In this document: in pieces, positions 1-9,008 of the stretch
Numbering within the stretch: the first letter of the stretch is position 1
Layout: every line of letters starts with the position of its first letter
Source of the DNA: an uncultured Sphingomonadaceae bacterium
GTDB lineage: Bacteria; Pseudomonadota; Alphaproteobacteria; Sphingomonadales; Sphingomonadaceae
Reading direction: 5' to 3'
DNA: 64,000 bases
Assembly (NCBI GenBank): GCA_947499975.1
Contig: CANMQE010000001.1
Span: 558,001-622,000, forward strand
Notes under the pieces: generated by a model
Database searches by the model: none
Told to the model about the DNA's origin: nothing
The model's input: the letters and a program-made list of their open reading frames with translations, nothing else
Program-made: the position numbers and the translations under genes

Positions 1-21
1 AAACCGTCCTTCAGGAATTGT

Positions 22-1524
22 ATGTCCGCCTCGCCAGACCCTACGCCATATCCGCTCGATCATCTTGCAATGCGCGGGAAGGATGCTGATGCGGCGCTGG
101 TTCTGCGCGATGCGACGCTTAGCTGGAAGGATTTAAGAACCCGTATCGCCCGGCTTGCCGGATGGCTTGCCGCGCAGGTGCCCGAACGCGGGGCGCGGGT
201 GGCGACCTGGGCCGCCAAGGGGGAACTTACCTGCCTAATGCCGCTTGCGGCGGCGCGGGCGGGGCTGGTGCATGTGCCGATCAACCCGCTGCTGAAACGC
301 GCGCAGGTGCAGCACATCCTTCACGATTCCGGGGCAAGCCTGCTGCTCGGCACCGCTGCGCGGATCGGCTCTCTGGAAGAAGGCGATGTCCCTGCCGGAT
401 GCCTTACGCTTGCCGAACCGCAAGTACTGCTGGATGCGCAGGATGCCGACCCTGTCGAGGCATTGTCCCAGGCCCATCCCGACGATCTTTGCGCCATTCT
501 CTACACCAGTGGTTCCACCGGGCAGCCCAAGGGCGTGATGCTAAGCCATGCGAACCTGTGGCTGGGTGCCGTCAGCGTGGCGCAATATCTTGGCATGGCG
601 CGCGACGACGTGACGCTGGCCGTGCTGCCACTAAGTTTCGATTACGGCCAGAGCCAGCTTCTCTCCACCTGGTATGCCGGGGGCAGCGTGGTTCCGCTCG
701 ATTACCTTACCCCGCGTGACGTCACGAAGGCATGCGCCCGTCATGGCATCACGACGCTGGCCGCCGTTCCGCCCTTATGGGTGCAGCTGACGGGTGTCGA
801 CTGGCCGCAGGACGCGATAGGCTCCATGCGCCGTCTCACCAACAGCGGCGGGGCGCTCACGCGAGATCTTGTGCACGATCTGCGGACGATCTTTCCCGCC
901 ACCCGCCTGTTTCCGATGTACGGGCTGACAGAAGCGTTCCGCTCCACCTTCCTCGATCCGGACCTGGTGGATAGGCATCCCACCTCCATGGGCAGGGCCA
1001 TTCCCTTTGCCGAAATACTGGTGATCGGGGAGGACGGGCAAATCGCCAGCGAGGGCGAACTGGTGCATTGCGGACCACTGGTAGCGCAGGGATACTGGCA
1101 GGATGAGGAGCGCACGCGGCGCAGGTTCAGACCGGCGCCCGAAGCCTCCGAATATGGGGGATTGGCGGTATGGTCCGGCGATAACGTGCGACGGGCCGAG
1201 GATGGGCTGCTGTATTTCGTCGGGCGCGACGATGCGATGATCAAGAGCGCGGGCAATCGCATCAGCCCGCAGGAGATCGAGGATGCCGCGGTCGCCACCG
1301 GACTGGCCGAGGAAGCCGTGGCCATCGGCGTGCCGGATGCGAAGCTGGGCGATGCGATCCACCTCGTCGTGCGCGGTTCGGGGGATGAGGACGCCTTGCG
1401 AAGCGCATTGCGGCGCGAATTGCCGAACTTTATGCAGCCTGCCGTCATCCGCTGGGTGGACACGATGCCGTTGAATCCCAATGGCAAGATCGACCGTGCA
1501 AGACTGAAAAGAGACGCTTCATGA
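22..1524 (+). CDS. XrtA/PEP-CTERM-associated acyl-CoA ligase (AMP-forming)
   Basis: A 500-residue ANL-superfamily adenylating enzyme that should activate a carboxylic acid with ATP and load it onto CoA or a carrier protein. The P-loop signature YTSGSTGQPKG is at residues 161-171, the YGLTE motif starts at residue 300, the hinge GRDD starts at 401, and the C-terminal NGKIDR places the catalytic Lys at 489, so the enzyme looks complete. An AGGA Shine-Dalgarno lies 5-8 nt before the ATG. Its stop overlaps the next start (ATGA). Ligases of this subfamily sit in exosortase-A EPS loci next to a PLP-dependent decarboxylase, as here. The substrate is not visible from sequence; an acyl or aminoacyl substituent of the polysaccharide is an inference. 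Confidence 0.88.
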   Translation: MSASPDPTPYPLDHLAMRGKDADAALVLRDATLSWKDLRTRIARLAGWLAAQVPERGARVATWAAKGELTCLMPLAAARAGLVHVPINPLLKRAQVQHILHDSGASLLLGTAARIGSLEEGDVPAGCLTLAEPQVLLDAQDADPVEALSQAHPDDLCAILYTSGSTGQPKGVMLSHANLWLGAVSVAQYLGMARDDVTLAVLPLSFDYGQSQLLSTWYAGGSVVPLDYLTPRDVTKACARHGITTLAAVPPLWVQLTGVDWPQDAIGSMRRLTNSGGALTRDLVHDLRTIFPATRLFPMYGLTEAFRSTFLDPDLVDRHPTSMGRAIPFAEILVIGEDGQIASEGELVHCGPLVAQGYWQDEERTRRRFRPAPEASEYGGLAVWSGDNVRRAEDGLLYFVGRDDAMIKSAGNRISPQEIEDAAVATGLAEEAVAIGVPDAKLGDAIHLVVRGSGDEDALRSALRRELPNFMQPAVIRWVDTMPLNPNGKIDRARLKRDAS

Positions 1525-2747
1525 AGCCGCTTGGCCCGATTCCCCCGCAATTCGCGGCACTGAATGGCGAACTAGCCATCGGCGGACGCACCGCTAGCGT
1601 GCTGGTGAAGGAAGCGGGCGATACGCCGCTGTTCGTCTATTCGCGCAAGATGATCGAGGATCGGCTTGCCGCCTTGCGTACAGCGATGCCGGATCGGCTG
1701 AATGTTCATTACGCCATGAAAGCAAACCCTTACGGGCCATTGCTGGAATTCATCGCAGATCTTGTGGACGGGTTGGACATCGCCTCCGCCGGGGAAATGC
1801 AGCAGGCCCGGGATGCGGGATATTTGCCGCGCGAAATCAGCTTTGCCGGGCCGGGAAAGCGGGACCGGGAACTGTTCGCCGCTATCCGTGCGGGCGTGAC
1901 GCTGAACGTGGAATCGGAAAACGAGGCGGACCGCGCATTGCAGATGGGCAAGGAACTCAGTGTGAAACCGCGCCTCGCCATTCGGGTGAACCCCAGCTTC
2001 GAACTGCGTGGATCCGGCATGAAGATGGGCGGCGGGGCGAAGCCCTTTGGCGTGGATGCAGAACGCGTGCCCGAACTGGCGCGCAAAATCGTGAATGCGG
2101 GCGCAAGTTGGCGCGGGTTTCACATTTATTCCGGCAGCCAGGCACTGGACGCCGATGCGTTGATCGAATCGCAGGGCCGCGTAATCGATCTCGCCGCCGA
2201 ACTGGCCGTGAAGGCCGGCGTCGATGTGCCGCACCTTAATATGGGCGGCGGCTTTGGCATCCCCTATTTCGACAAGGAGACGCCGCTGGATATCGAGGCG
2301 ATCGGTGCTGCGCTGGAAACCCGCTTCGCCGATCTTCCCGCGCCGCTGAAGGATACCGATTTCGCGCTGGAACTAGGCCGCTACCTGGTTGGCGAAGCTG
2401 GCGTTTATCTCACCCGGATCGTTGACCGGAAGGTGAGCCACGACACCACTTATCTCATCACCGATGGCGGCTTGCATCACCAGCTTGCAGCGTCCGGCAA
2501 TTTCGGCACGGTGGTGCGCCGCAATTACCCGCTGGCCATCGCCAACCGCTTCGAAGCCGAAGGCGAGGAGACCGTGAACGTGGTTGGGTGCCTGTGCACC
2601 CCGCTCGATCGTCTGGCCGATGCCGCCCACCTGCCGCGCGCGGAAGTGGGCGATATCGTGGCGGTATTTTGCGCCGGTGCCTACGGTGCCAGTGCCAGTC
2701 CCGCCACGTTCCTGGGGCAGGGCCCCGCGCTGGAAATGCTGGTCTGA
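1521..2747 (+). CDS. XrtA-associated PLP-dependent decarboxylase (fold type III)
   Basis: A 408-residue member of the ornithine/DAP/arginine decarboxylase fold-III family. The PLP Schiff-base lysine is in HYAMKANPYG (Lys67), the glycine-rich phosphate-binding stretch is GGGFGIPYF, and the C-terminal half has the VVGCLCTPLDRLAD segment that carries the conserved catalytic Cys/Asp region. It overlaps the acyl-CoA ligase by 4 nt, so the two are translationally coupled. This pair is a known companion set of exosortase-A EPS loci. The exact amino acid decarboxylated is unknown; coupling to an adenylating enzyme suggests that a decarboxylated or activated amino acid product feeds glycan or lipid modification. 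Confidence 0.88.
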   Translation: MKPLGPIPPQFAALNGELAIGGRTASVLVKEAGDTPLFVYSRKMIEDRLAALRTAMPDRLNVHYAMKANPYGPLLEFIADLVDGLDIASAGEMQQARDAGYLPREISFAGPGKRDRELFAAIRAGVTLNVESENEADRALQMGKELSVKPRLAIRVNPSFELRGSGMKMGGGAKPFGVDAERVPELARKIVNAGASWRGFHIYSGSQALDADALIESQGRVIDLAAELAVKAGVDVPHLNMGGGFGIPYFDKETPLDIEAIGAALETRFADLPAPLKDTDFALELGRYLVGEAGVYLTRIVDRKVSHDTTYLITDGGLHHQLAASGNFGTVVRRNYPLAIANRFEAEGEETVNVVGCLCTPLDRLADAAHLPRAEVGDIVAVFCAGAYGASASPATFLGQGPALEMLV

Positions 2748-2834
2748 CGGCGCGGCGCGCGCGCGTGCCATAACAGGACAGGCCTTCAAAAACTCAGCAA
2801 TTCCGGCGGATATGGCGTGAAGGCTAACGCAATG

Positions 2835-2880
2835 TTCACCCTTTTTCGCGAGAACGCACCTCCAATTCAGGGGTGAATTG
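2835..2880. promoter_or_regulatory. Nested inverted repeats upstream of the EPS export gene
   Basis: CAATTCA (2863-2869) and TGAATTG (2874-2880) form a perfect 7-bp inverted repeat around GGGG. TTCACCC (2835-2841) and GGGTGAA (2871-2877) form a second, wider 7-bp inverted repeat that shares its right arm with the first. Both lie 60-110 nt before the export-protein ATG, in the only long intergenic space of the EPS locus. They could be a regulator operator or a leader RNA switch. No recognisable -35/-10 or sigma-54 promoter was found beside them. Confidence 0.4.
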
Positions 2881-2942
2881 TCTGCACGGCCAGCGAGGGC
2901 CGGTGCAGGCGGTCGCCGAACATCCGCGCAGGAAGCATAGCA

Positions 2943-3587
2943 ATGCGAACCAGAAGGCCCATACGTCTCCTCCTTGCCTCGGCCGGTGTGGCCGTTGCCC
3001 TTTCAGGCTGTGCCGGCGGCGCGGCAGGCCCGCAGCTTGAGCCAGCCCGCTTCGTGGCGATGCAGGAAGGGCCGGGCGAGGAATACGTGATCGGCCCGCT
3101 GGATCAGCTCACCATCCACGTTTGGCGCAATGACGAGCTGGGTGCCGAGGTGCAGGTGCGCCCCGATGGCCGCATAACCACACCGCTGGTGGCTGACATG
3201 CCTGCCGTCGGCAAGACGCCCACCATGCTGGCGGAGGATATTCGCCTGCAGCTTTCGCAATATATCGAAGAACCGCTGGTGACGGTGATCGTCAACGAGT
3301 TTGCCGGTACGTTCAGCCAGCAGGTGCGTATCGTTGGTGCCACCGCGCAGCCTGCCTCGCTGCCCTATCGCGCCAACATGACGCTGCTCGATGCGATGAT
3401 CGCCGTGGGCGGCCTTTCCGAATATGCCGCGGGCAACCGCGCCAAGCTTATCCGCTTTGATCGCCAGAGCGGCCAGCAGCGCGAGTTTGCTCTGCGCCTG
3501 TCCGATCTTTTGCGCCGCGGCGAGAGTGAGGCGAACGTTATGCTGCGCCCCGGCGACGTAATCATCATTCCCGAAAGCATGTTCTAG
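2943..3587 (+). CDS. XrtA-associated polysaccharide export lipoprotein (Wza/OPX family)
   Basis: A 214-residue outer-membrane polysaccharide export protein. A lipoprotein signal peptide (RLLLASAGVAVALSGC) has lipobox LSGC with Ala at +2. The Poly_export domain starts at YVIGPLDQLTIHVW near residue 48, followed by SLBB-like segments (VRIVGATAQPASLPYR, then VMLRPGDVIIIPE). The protein is short compared with E. coli Wza and matches the compact PEP-CTERM-locus subgroup. It is the first gene after a 195-nt intergenic gap and probably starts the main EPS transcription unit with the chain-length and kinase genes 14 nt and more downstream. Confidence 0.9.
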   Translation: MRTRRPIRLLLASAGVAVALSGCAGGAAGPQLEPARFVAMQEGPGEEYVIGPLDQLTIHVWRNDELGAEVQVRPDGRITTPLVADMPAVGKTPTMLAEDIRLQLSQYIEEPLVTVIVNEFAGTFSQQVRIVGATAQPASLPYRANMTLLDAMIAVGGLSEYAAGNRAKLIRFDRQSGQQREFALRLSDLLRRGESEANVMLRPGDVIIIPESMF

Positions 3588-3601
3588 GAAGGTATGCCGC
3601 G

Positions 3602-5119
3602 TTGAGCCAGCTTCTCGAGGAATTGCGCGCCAGCGTATGGGCGATATGGAACCGTCGCTGGCTTGCGCTGGCGGTGGCTTGGGGCACATGCCTGCTGGGC
3701 TGGCTGGTCGTGGCGCTCATTCCCAACAGTTATGAGAGCGAGGCCCGCATCTTCGTGCAGCTGGACGATGTGCTGGCCGAACAGATCGGCATCGGTGCCG
3801 CCAGCCGTGCGCGTGATATCGATCGCATCCGCCAGACGCTGGTAAGTTCGGTGAACCTGGAAAAGGTCGTCCGCTCCACCCGGATCGGGGACAGCGTGAC
3901 GACACCTGCCGAAATGGAGCGCGCGATCGAGGGGCTGACCGAAGACATCGAGGTGGTGAGCGAAGGAGAGAATATCTTCGAGATCAGCGCATCGAGTGGA
4001 CGATCCGATTTCTCCGACGCGGAAAACGCTGCCCTTGCGCAGGTCGTCGCGCAGCGGATGATCGACATCTTCCGCGAACAGAATATCGGCGGCGCGCGCG
4101 GTGAAATGGAGGATTCCATCGAATTCCTCAATCAGCAGCTCGCCCAGCGGGAAGCTGAACTGCAAGCCGCCGAGGAACGCCGCCTCGCTTTTGAATCGTC
4201 CAATCCCGAACTGATCGGCGGCGCGCAGGCCATTGCCAACCAGCTGGCCGCCACGCGAAGCGAATTGCGCGCGGTGGAGGGTGATCTTGCCGCTTCGCAA
4301 AGCGCGCTGGCCGCCCTGGAAGGGCAGATTTCCAGCACGCCGCGCTTCATCGTGACACCCGGTGGCGGCGGGCCGCAGGCTTCGCTCGCGCAGGCAGAGG
4401 CGAACCTTGCCGCGCTGCAGGCTCGCGGATTGACCGACGAGCATCCCGATATGGTCGCGGCAAAGCGCACCGTCGCATCGCTGCGTGAACAGGCGCGCGC
4501 GGCCGGGCCTGCCGGCGGTGCCACCAATCCTGCCTACAGCACCCTGCAATCCATGCGGGTGGAACGTGTTTCCAACGTGCAGTCTCTCCAGTCACGCGCG
4601 GCGGGCCTGCGCGCCGAGATTGCCTCCATCACTGCCAGCCAGATGCGGGAGCCAGGCGCTGCTGCGGAGGCGCAGCGGATCAGCCGCGATTACGACGTTC
4701 TGCGCGAACAATACGACCAGCTCTTGCAGGACCGCGAGGAACTGCGCCTGCGCGGCCAGGTGGAGAACGAGCGCAGCGCCGTGCAGTTCGAGGTGGTGGA
4801 TCCGCCCTCCACGCCGCGCGTGCCTGCTGCGCCCAATCGCCCACTGCTGTTGCTGGGCGTTCTGGTGCTGGGCCTTGGGGCGGGCGCGGGCACGGCCTTC
4901 GCGCTCAGCAAGCTTGGCTCCACCTTCGCGACAGCCGGGCAACTGGAGCGGGAACTGCGCCTGCCGGTGATCGGAACGATCTCGCACACCTTTACCGAGG
5001 CAGGCCGCGAACTTCGCGCCCGGCGCTTCAAGTACTTCGCAGCCGGGGCCGGTGGCCTTGGCGTCCTTTTCGTCGTGCTGATGGGCGTGGAATTCGTCCA
5101 GCGCGGCATGGTGGCATGA
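3602..5119 (+). CDS. XrtA-associated Wzz-like polysaccharide chain-length determinant
   Basis: A 505-residue inner-membrane co-polymerase controlling polysaccharide length. There is an N-terminal TM (about 17-39), a large periplasmic coiled-coil part (about 170-400) and two hydrophobic segments near 415-437 and 477-500. The start is TTG at 3602: an AGGAAGG Shine-Dalgarno sits about 9 nt upstream, and the nearby ATG at 3594 runs into a stop after three codons. In PEP-CTERM loci this protein works with the separate tyrosine autokinase encoded next, which replaces the fused kinase domain of Wzc-type proteins. Confidence 0.9.
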   Translation: MSQLLEELRASVWAIWNRRWLALAVAWGTCLLGWLVVALIPNSYESEARIFVQLDDVLAEQIGIGAASRARDIDRIRQTLVSSVNLEKVVRSTRIGDSVTTPAEMERAIEGLTEDIEVVSEGENIFEISASSGRSDFSDAENAALAQVVAQRMIDIFREQNIGGARGEMEDSIEFLNQQLAQREAELQAAEERRLAFESSNPELIGGAQAIANQLAATRSELRAVEGDLAASQSALAALEGQISSTPRFIVTPGGGGPQASLAQAEANLAALQARGLTDEHPDMVAAKRTVASLREQARAAGPAGGATNPAYSTLQSMRVERVSNVQSLQSRAAGLRAEIASITASQMREPGAAAEAQRISRDYDVLREQYDQLLQDREELRLRGQVENERSAVQFEVVDPPSTPRVPAAPNRPLLLLGVLVLGLGAGAGTAFALSKLGSTFATAGQLERELRLPVIGTISHTFTEAGRELRARRFKYFAAGAGGLGVLFVVLMGVEFVQRGMVA

Positions 5120-5129
5120 AGGGCCGGTC

Positions 5130-6134
5130 ATGACTGAACACCGCAAATTGCCTGATCCGCCCAAGACTTTGCTGGAGCGTGCGGAAAGCATGTTCGGCCT
5201 TGGCGGGTACAAGCCCGCGCCCGTGCCCCGCGATCTCGCCAAACCGGTGAACCGGCGGCCGAAGCGCGCCAGCCCGAAACCGCGCGAGGAAGAGGTGTCT
5301 TCGCCGCCTGCGCCTGCTGCTCCTGCTCCAAGTAAGGCTGCCGCGCCCACAGAGAATATCGCTCAGGCAGAGCCTGCATTCGAGGACGTGGTTTTCCCGT
5401 CAGAGAAGCATACGGTGGATCGCGATTGCCTCGCCCGCTTCGGCCTGATCCAGCCCGAGGGGCAGGTTACCGGCCTGCTGGAGGAATTCCGCATCGTGAA
5501 GCGGCAGGTGCTGCAATCGGTGCGCAAGGCGCGCGAGAGCGGCTCCGGCGCGCTGGCGCAGCGTGTGCTGGTGTGTTCGCCCCACCCGGACGAAGGCAAG
5601 AGCTATTGCGCCGTCAATCTCGCCATCGCGCTGGCGGCGGAAAAGGATAGCGAAGTCGTTCTGGTGGATGCGGATTTCGCCAAGCCTTCGGTGCTGAGGA
5701 TGCTGGGCCTGCCGAAAGGTCCGGGTTTCATGGATGTGCTGGCCCGTGACGATCTGAAGGTGGAAGATTGCGTCCTGTCGACCGACATTGCCGGGCTGCA
5801 CGTGCTTCCGGCGGGTAATCATACAACGTCCGACAGCGAGTATCTGGCAAGCCATCGCACGGCAGAAGTGCTCGACCGTCTCACCCGCGCGGCTCCCGGT
5901 CGCCTGGTGATCTTCGACAGTCCGCCGGCATTGGCAGCTTCGCCGGCGGCGGAACTGGCGAACCACGTGGGGCAGGCCATCGTGGTGGCGCGGGCGGATC
6001 GCACCGGGCAGAACGCGCTGGAAGACGCGCTGACCCTGCTTTCCGCGTGTCCCGATCTCAAACTTCTCCTGAATGCTGCACATTTCAGCCCCAGCGGGCG
6101 CAAGTTCGGCGCCTATTACGGAGAGGACGGATGA
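5130..6134 (+). CDS. XrtA-associated BY-kinase-like ATPase
   Basis: A 334-residue cytoplasmic P-loop ATPase of the CpsD/Wzc-C BY-kinase group. After a proline/alanine-rich N-terminal tail (about 1-85), Walker A is SPHPDEGKS with Lys157 and Walker A' is LVDADF with Asp180/Asp182. The C-terminus has only a tyrosine pair (AYYGEDG) instead of a long tyrosine cluster, so autophosphorylation capacity is probably modest. It should regulate the preceding chain-length protein. It overlaps the following outer-membrane protein gene by 4 nt (ATGA). Confidence 0.88.
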   Translation: MTEHRKLPDPPKTLLERAESMFGLGGYKPAPVPRDLAKPVNRRPKRASPKPREEEVSSPPAPAAPAPSKAAAPTENIAQAEPAFEDVVFPSEKHTVDRDCLARFGLIQPEGQVTGLLEEFRIVKRQVLQSVRKARESGSGALAQRVLVCSPHPDEGKSYCAVNLAIALAAEKDSEVVLVDADFAKPSVLRMLGLPKGPGFMDVLARDDLKVEDCVLSTDIAGLHVLPAGNHTTSDSEYLASHRTAEVLDRLTRAAPGRLVIFDSPPALAASPAAELANHVGQAIVVARADRTGQNALEDALTLLSACPDLKLLLNAAHFSPSGRKFGAYYGEDG

Positions 6135-7804
6135 GCTTCGCGCGCATTGTCGCCCGCTCTTTGATGGGCGCGATCCTCACGTGTGCCGCATCCACCACTG
6201 CTACCGCGCAGGAGCAGGACGAAAGCGCCATGCAATCACCGCGCGAGGGTGAGCGGGCGGAGCGCACCTCCGGCGTGGAAGTGGTGCCGTATATCGAGGC
6301 ATCGCAGGTGATCACGGCGCAATTGCAGCCGGGCGACGATATACTCACCTACACCCAGCTTGCCGCGGGCGTCGATGCCACCGTTGGCGGGCGCAATTCC
6401 TCCGCCTCGGCGTCGCTGCGGTACGAGCGCGAGATCGGCTATGGCAACGCGGCCGACAGCGATACGCTGTCCGGCATCGCCCGCGCCTCTGTCGGCCTGC
6501 TGCGGCGCGGCATCACGCTTGAGGCTGGCGGACTTGCCTCGCGCACAAGGGTGGAAGGCAGCGGCTTTTCATCGATCGGCGCGGTTGGCGGCAATGGCGA
6601 TGCCACCAGCCAGATCTACTCGGTATATGCCGGTCCATCCATCCAGACGCGGTCTGGTCCACTGCAGATCAGTGGCGCCTATCGCCTGGGTTACACGCGC
6701 GTGGAATCGCCCGACGTACTGGTGTTCGCGCCGGATCAGGATCCGGTCGATATTTTCGATGACAGCGTGACCCACAACGCAAACCTGCGCGTGGGCGTTG
6801 CCCCGCACACCTTGGCCCCTGTGGGCGTTGGCATCGGTGCCGGATGGAACAGGCAGGATATCTCCAACCTCGATCAGCGAATCGACGACCGCTACGTTCG
6901 GGCGGACGCTATCCTTCCCGTTTCTCCCAACGTCGCGCTGGTGGCGGGCGTGGGTTATGAGGACGTCGAGGTGTCCAGCCGCGACGCGCTGCTGGACAGC
7001 AATGGCAATCCCGTTCTGGGCGCAGACGGGCGGCTGATTTCCGATGAGAGCCAGCCGCGCCAGATCGCCTATGAGACGGACGGACTCATCTGGGATGTTG
7101 GCGTGATGTGGCGGCCCAGCACCCGCACCTCGCTGGAGGCGCATGTAGGTCGCCGCTATGGCTCCACCACCTATTACGGCAGCCTTTCCTACGCGCCCGA
7201 CCGCGATTCCAGTTTGAACGTTTCCGTCTATGACAACATCACCGGCTTTGGCGGCCAACTGACCGGCGCGCTCGATCTGCTGGGCACGGAATTCCAGGCA
7301 CCGCGCAATCCGATCTCCGGCGATCTGGGCGGCTGCGTCATCGGCGCCACTGGCAACAATTGCACGCTGGCGCAGCTCAACTCGCTGCGCTCCTCGGTCT
7401 TTCGTAATCGTGGCATCGCGGCAAGCTATTCCAGGGCTCGCGATCGCACCGCTTTCAGCATCGGTGCCGGTTACGATCGGCGCAGCTTCCTCGGCGCGGA
7501 GGACACCGTGCTGGCAGAGGTGAATGGCGTGATCGACGAAAGCTATTACATCGCCGCCAATCTTAGCCGTGAACTCAGCCGGGATTCCGCGCTTTCCATC
7601 GGTGCCTATGCGAGCGTGTTCGACGATGGATCTGGCACCCTTGGCGATGGCATCGGCTATTCCGCGTCCATTGCCTACAACCGCAATATCTTCCCCGGCC
7701 TTACAGGCGTTGCCGCCCTGGGGCTGGACGGCGTGAGCCGCGATACGCTTCCCGATTATTCCGCCGCATCGGCCCTGCTGGGTCTGCGCTATTCATTCGA
7801 CTGA
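6131..7804 (+). CDS. PEP-CTERM/XrtA-associated outer-membrane beta-barrel protein
   Basis: A 557-residue secreted protein. The chosen ATG at 6131 overlaps the kinase stop and gives a normal signal peptide (FARIVARSLMGAILTCAAS, then ATAQ); the in-frame ATG at 6047 would bury this signal inside an extension. The body is rich in alternating aromatic and small residues with repeated Y-G-A/S patterns typical of outer-membrane beta-strands, and it ends in a terminal aromatic (LGLRYSFD). It fits the large uncharacterised barrel found in exosortase EPS loci. A role in polysaccharide passage through the outer membrane is inferred from its neighbours. Confidence 0.8.
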   Translation: MSFARIVARSLMGAILTCAASTTATAQEQDESAMQSPREGERAERTSGVEVVPYIEASQVITAQLQPGDDILTYTQLAAGVDATVGGRNSSASASLRYEREIGYGNAADSDTLSGIARASVGLLRRGITLEAGGLASRTRVEGSGFSSIGAVGGNGDATSQIYSVYAGPSIQTRSGPLQISGAYRLGYTRVESPDVLVFAPDQDPVDIFDDSVTHNANLRVGVAPHTLAPVGVGIGAGWNRQDISNLDQRIDDRYVRADAILPVSPNVALVAGVGYEDVEVSSRDALLDSNGNPVLGADGRLISDESQPRQIAYETDGLIWDVGVMWRPSTRTSLEAHVGRRYGSTTYYGSLSYAPDRDSSLNVSVYDNITGFGGQLTGALDLLGTEFQAPRNPISGDLGGCVIGATGNNCTLAQLNSLRSSVFRNRGIAASYSRARDRTAFSIGAGYDRRSFLGAEDTVLAEVNGVIDESYYIAANLSRELSRDSALSIGAYASVFDDGSGTLGDGIGYSASIAYNRNIFPGLTGVAALGLDGVSRDTLPDYSAASALLGLRYSFD

Positions 7805-7829
7805 CCCTGCGTCTGCAAGGAGAGAACCC

Positions 7830-8984
7830 ATGTTCGACAACTTTTATGGACTGACCGGCAAGCCTTTCCAGCTGACGCCCGACCCGGAATTCTATTTCCG
7901 ATCCGTCACCCATCGCAAGGCGCTCTCCTACCTCGGCTATGGCCTGGCGCAGGGCGAGGGCTTCATCGTGATCACGGGCGAGGTCGGCTCCGGCAAGTCC
8001 ACGCTGGTGGCGCACATGATGGAAAGCCTGGACGAAAGCCAGGTAACCGTGGCGCAGATCGTGACGAGCAAGCTCGACGGGGAGGAGATTGTCCACGTCG
8101 TGGCGCGCAGCCTGGGTCTCGATATCGAAGGGCATGACAAGGCGACCGCGCTGACCGAGATCGAAAGCTTCCTGCACGAGGAAGCGCGCGAAGGCCGCCG
8201 TTGCCTGCTGGTGCTGGACGAATCGCAGAACCTTTCGGTTTCCGCGCTGGAAGAATTGCGGATGCTGTCGAACTTCCAACTGGGCAATCACCCCCTGTTG
8301 CAGACGCTGCTGCTGGGTCAGCCGGAATTTCGCACAACCCTCCAGTCCGATCCGGGGCTGGAGCAATTGCGCCAGCGCGTGATCGCGGCCCACCATCTGG
8401 AGCCCATGCAGAAGGGCGAGATCGAGCCTTATATCATCCACCGCCTGAAAAAGGTGGGCTACGATGGGAACCCCGCCTTTGACCAGCGGGTGTATTCCGA
8501 GCTTTACGAGGCCAGCGGCGGCATTCCGCGCAAGGTCAATCAGATCGCCAATCGCCTGCTGCTGCTTGGTGCCGTCGAGGAGCGCAACCGGATCGATGCG
8601 GCCATGTTGCAGAACGTGCTGGCCGAGATGGAAGCTGAGCGCGCCTTTCCGGAGGCAGCACCGGCACCCATGCCGGAGGTCGAGAAGAACTACGAACCGG
8701 TGAAGGCCATGCCCGCCGCTCCGCGCGTCGACAAGGAAATGCTGGACCAGTATCTGGCGCAGCGCGACGCACAGATCGCCGAGTTGCAACAGGCGATGCT
8801 GGCCATGGCGGAGCAGCGCGAAAGCGCGATCGCGCAGGCCGTCGAACCCGAGATCGAGACGCTGCGCCGACAGCTCGCCCGCGTCGAGGCCAAGTGCTTC
8901 GAGCAGGAGCGCACGATCCGCCAGACCCTGACAATGCTCATCGACTGGATCGAAAGCGAAATGAATTCGAACAAGGCCGCCTGA
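7830..8984 (+). CDS. XrtA-associated AAA ATPase (ExeA/GspA-like)
   Basis: A 384-residue protein starting with the MFDNFYGLTGKPFQLTPDP signature typical of ExeA-like ATPases. Walker A is GEVGSGKST (Lys56) and Walker B is LLVLDESQ (Asp130/Glu131). Beyond the ATPase core, residues about 300-350 are predicted coiled coil (QYLAQRDAQIAELQQAMLAM). An AGGAGAG Shine-Dalgarno precedes the ATG. Members in PEP-CTERM loci are called putative secretion ATPases. Unlike ExeA it has no periplasmic peptidoglycan-binding domain, so a purely cytoplasmic role is likely. Confidence 0.9.
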   Translation: MFDNFYGLTGKPFQLTPDPEFYFRSVTHRKALSYLGYGLAQGEGFIVITGEVGSGKSTLVAHMMESLDESQVTVAQIVTSKLDGEEIVHVVARSLGLDIEGHDKATALTEIESFLHEEAREGRRCLLVLDESQNLSVSALEELRMLSNFQLGNHPLLQTLLLGQPEFRTTLQSDPGLEQLRQRVIAAHHLEPMQKGEIEPYIIHRLKKVGYDGNPAFDQRVYSELYEASGGIPRKVNQIANRLLLLGAVEERNRIDAAMLQNVLAEMEAERAFPEAAPAPMPEVEKNYEPVKAMPAAPRVDKEMLDQYLAQRDAQIAELQQAMLAMAEQRESAIAQAVEPEIETLRRQLARVEAKCFEQERTIRQTLTMLIDWIESEMNSNKAA

Positions 8985-9008
8985 GGGGCCGACTGGAGAT
9001 GATTTCGC

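Noticed and set aside
2750..2770. GC-rich palindrome-like run after the decarboxylase as a terminator
   Set aside because: CG-repeat pairing is possible but there is no defined loop and no T-tract.
6047..6130. Longer start for the outer-membrane barrel gene
   Set aside because: It would put 28 residues before a good signal peptide and overlap the kinase gene; ATGA at 6131 is the better start.
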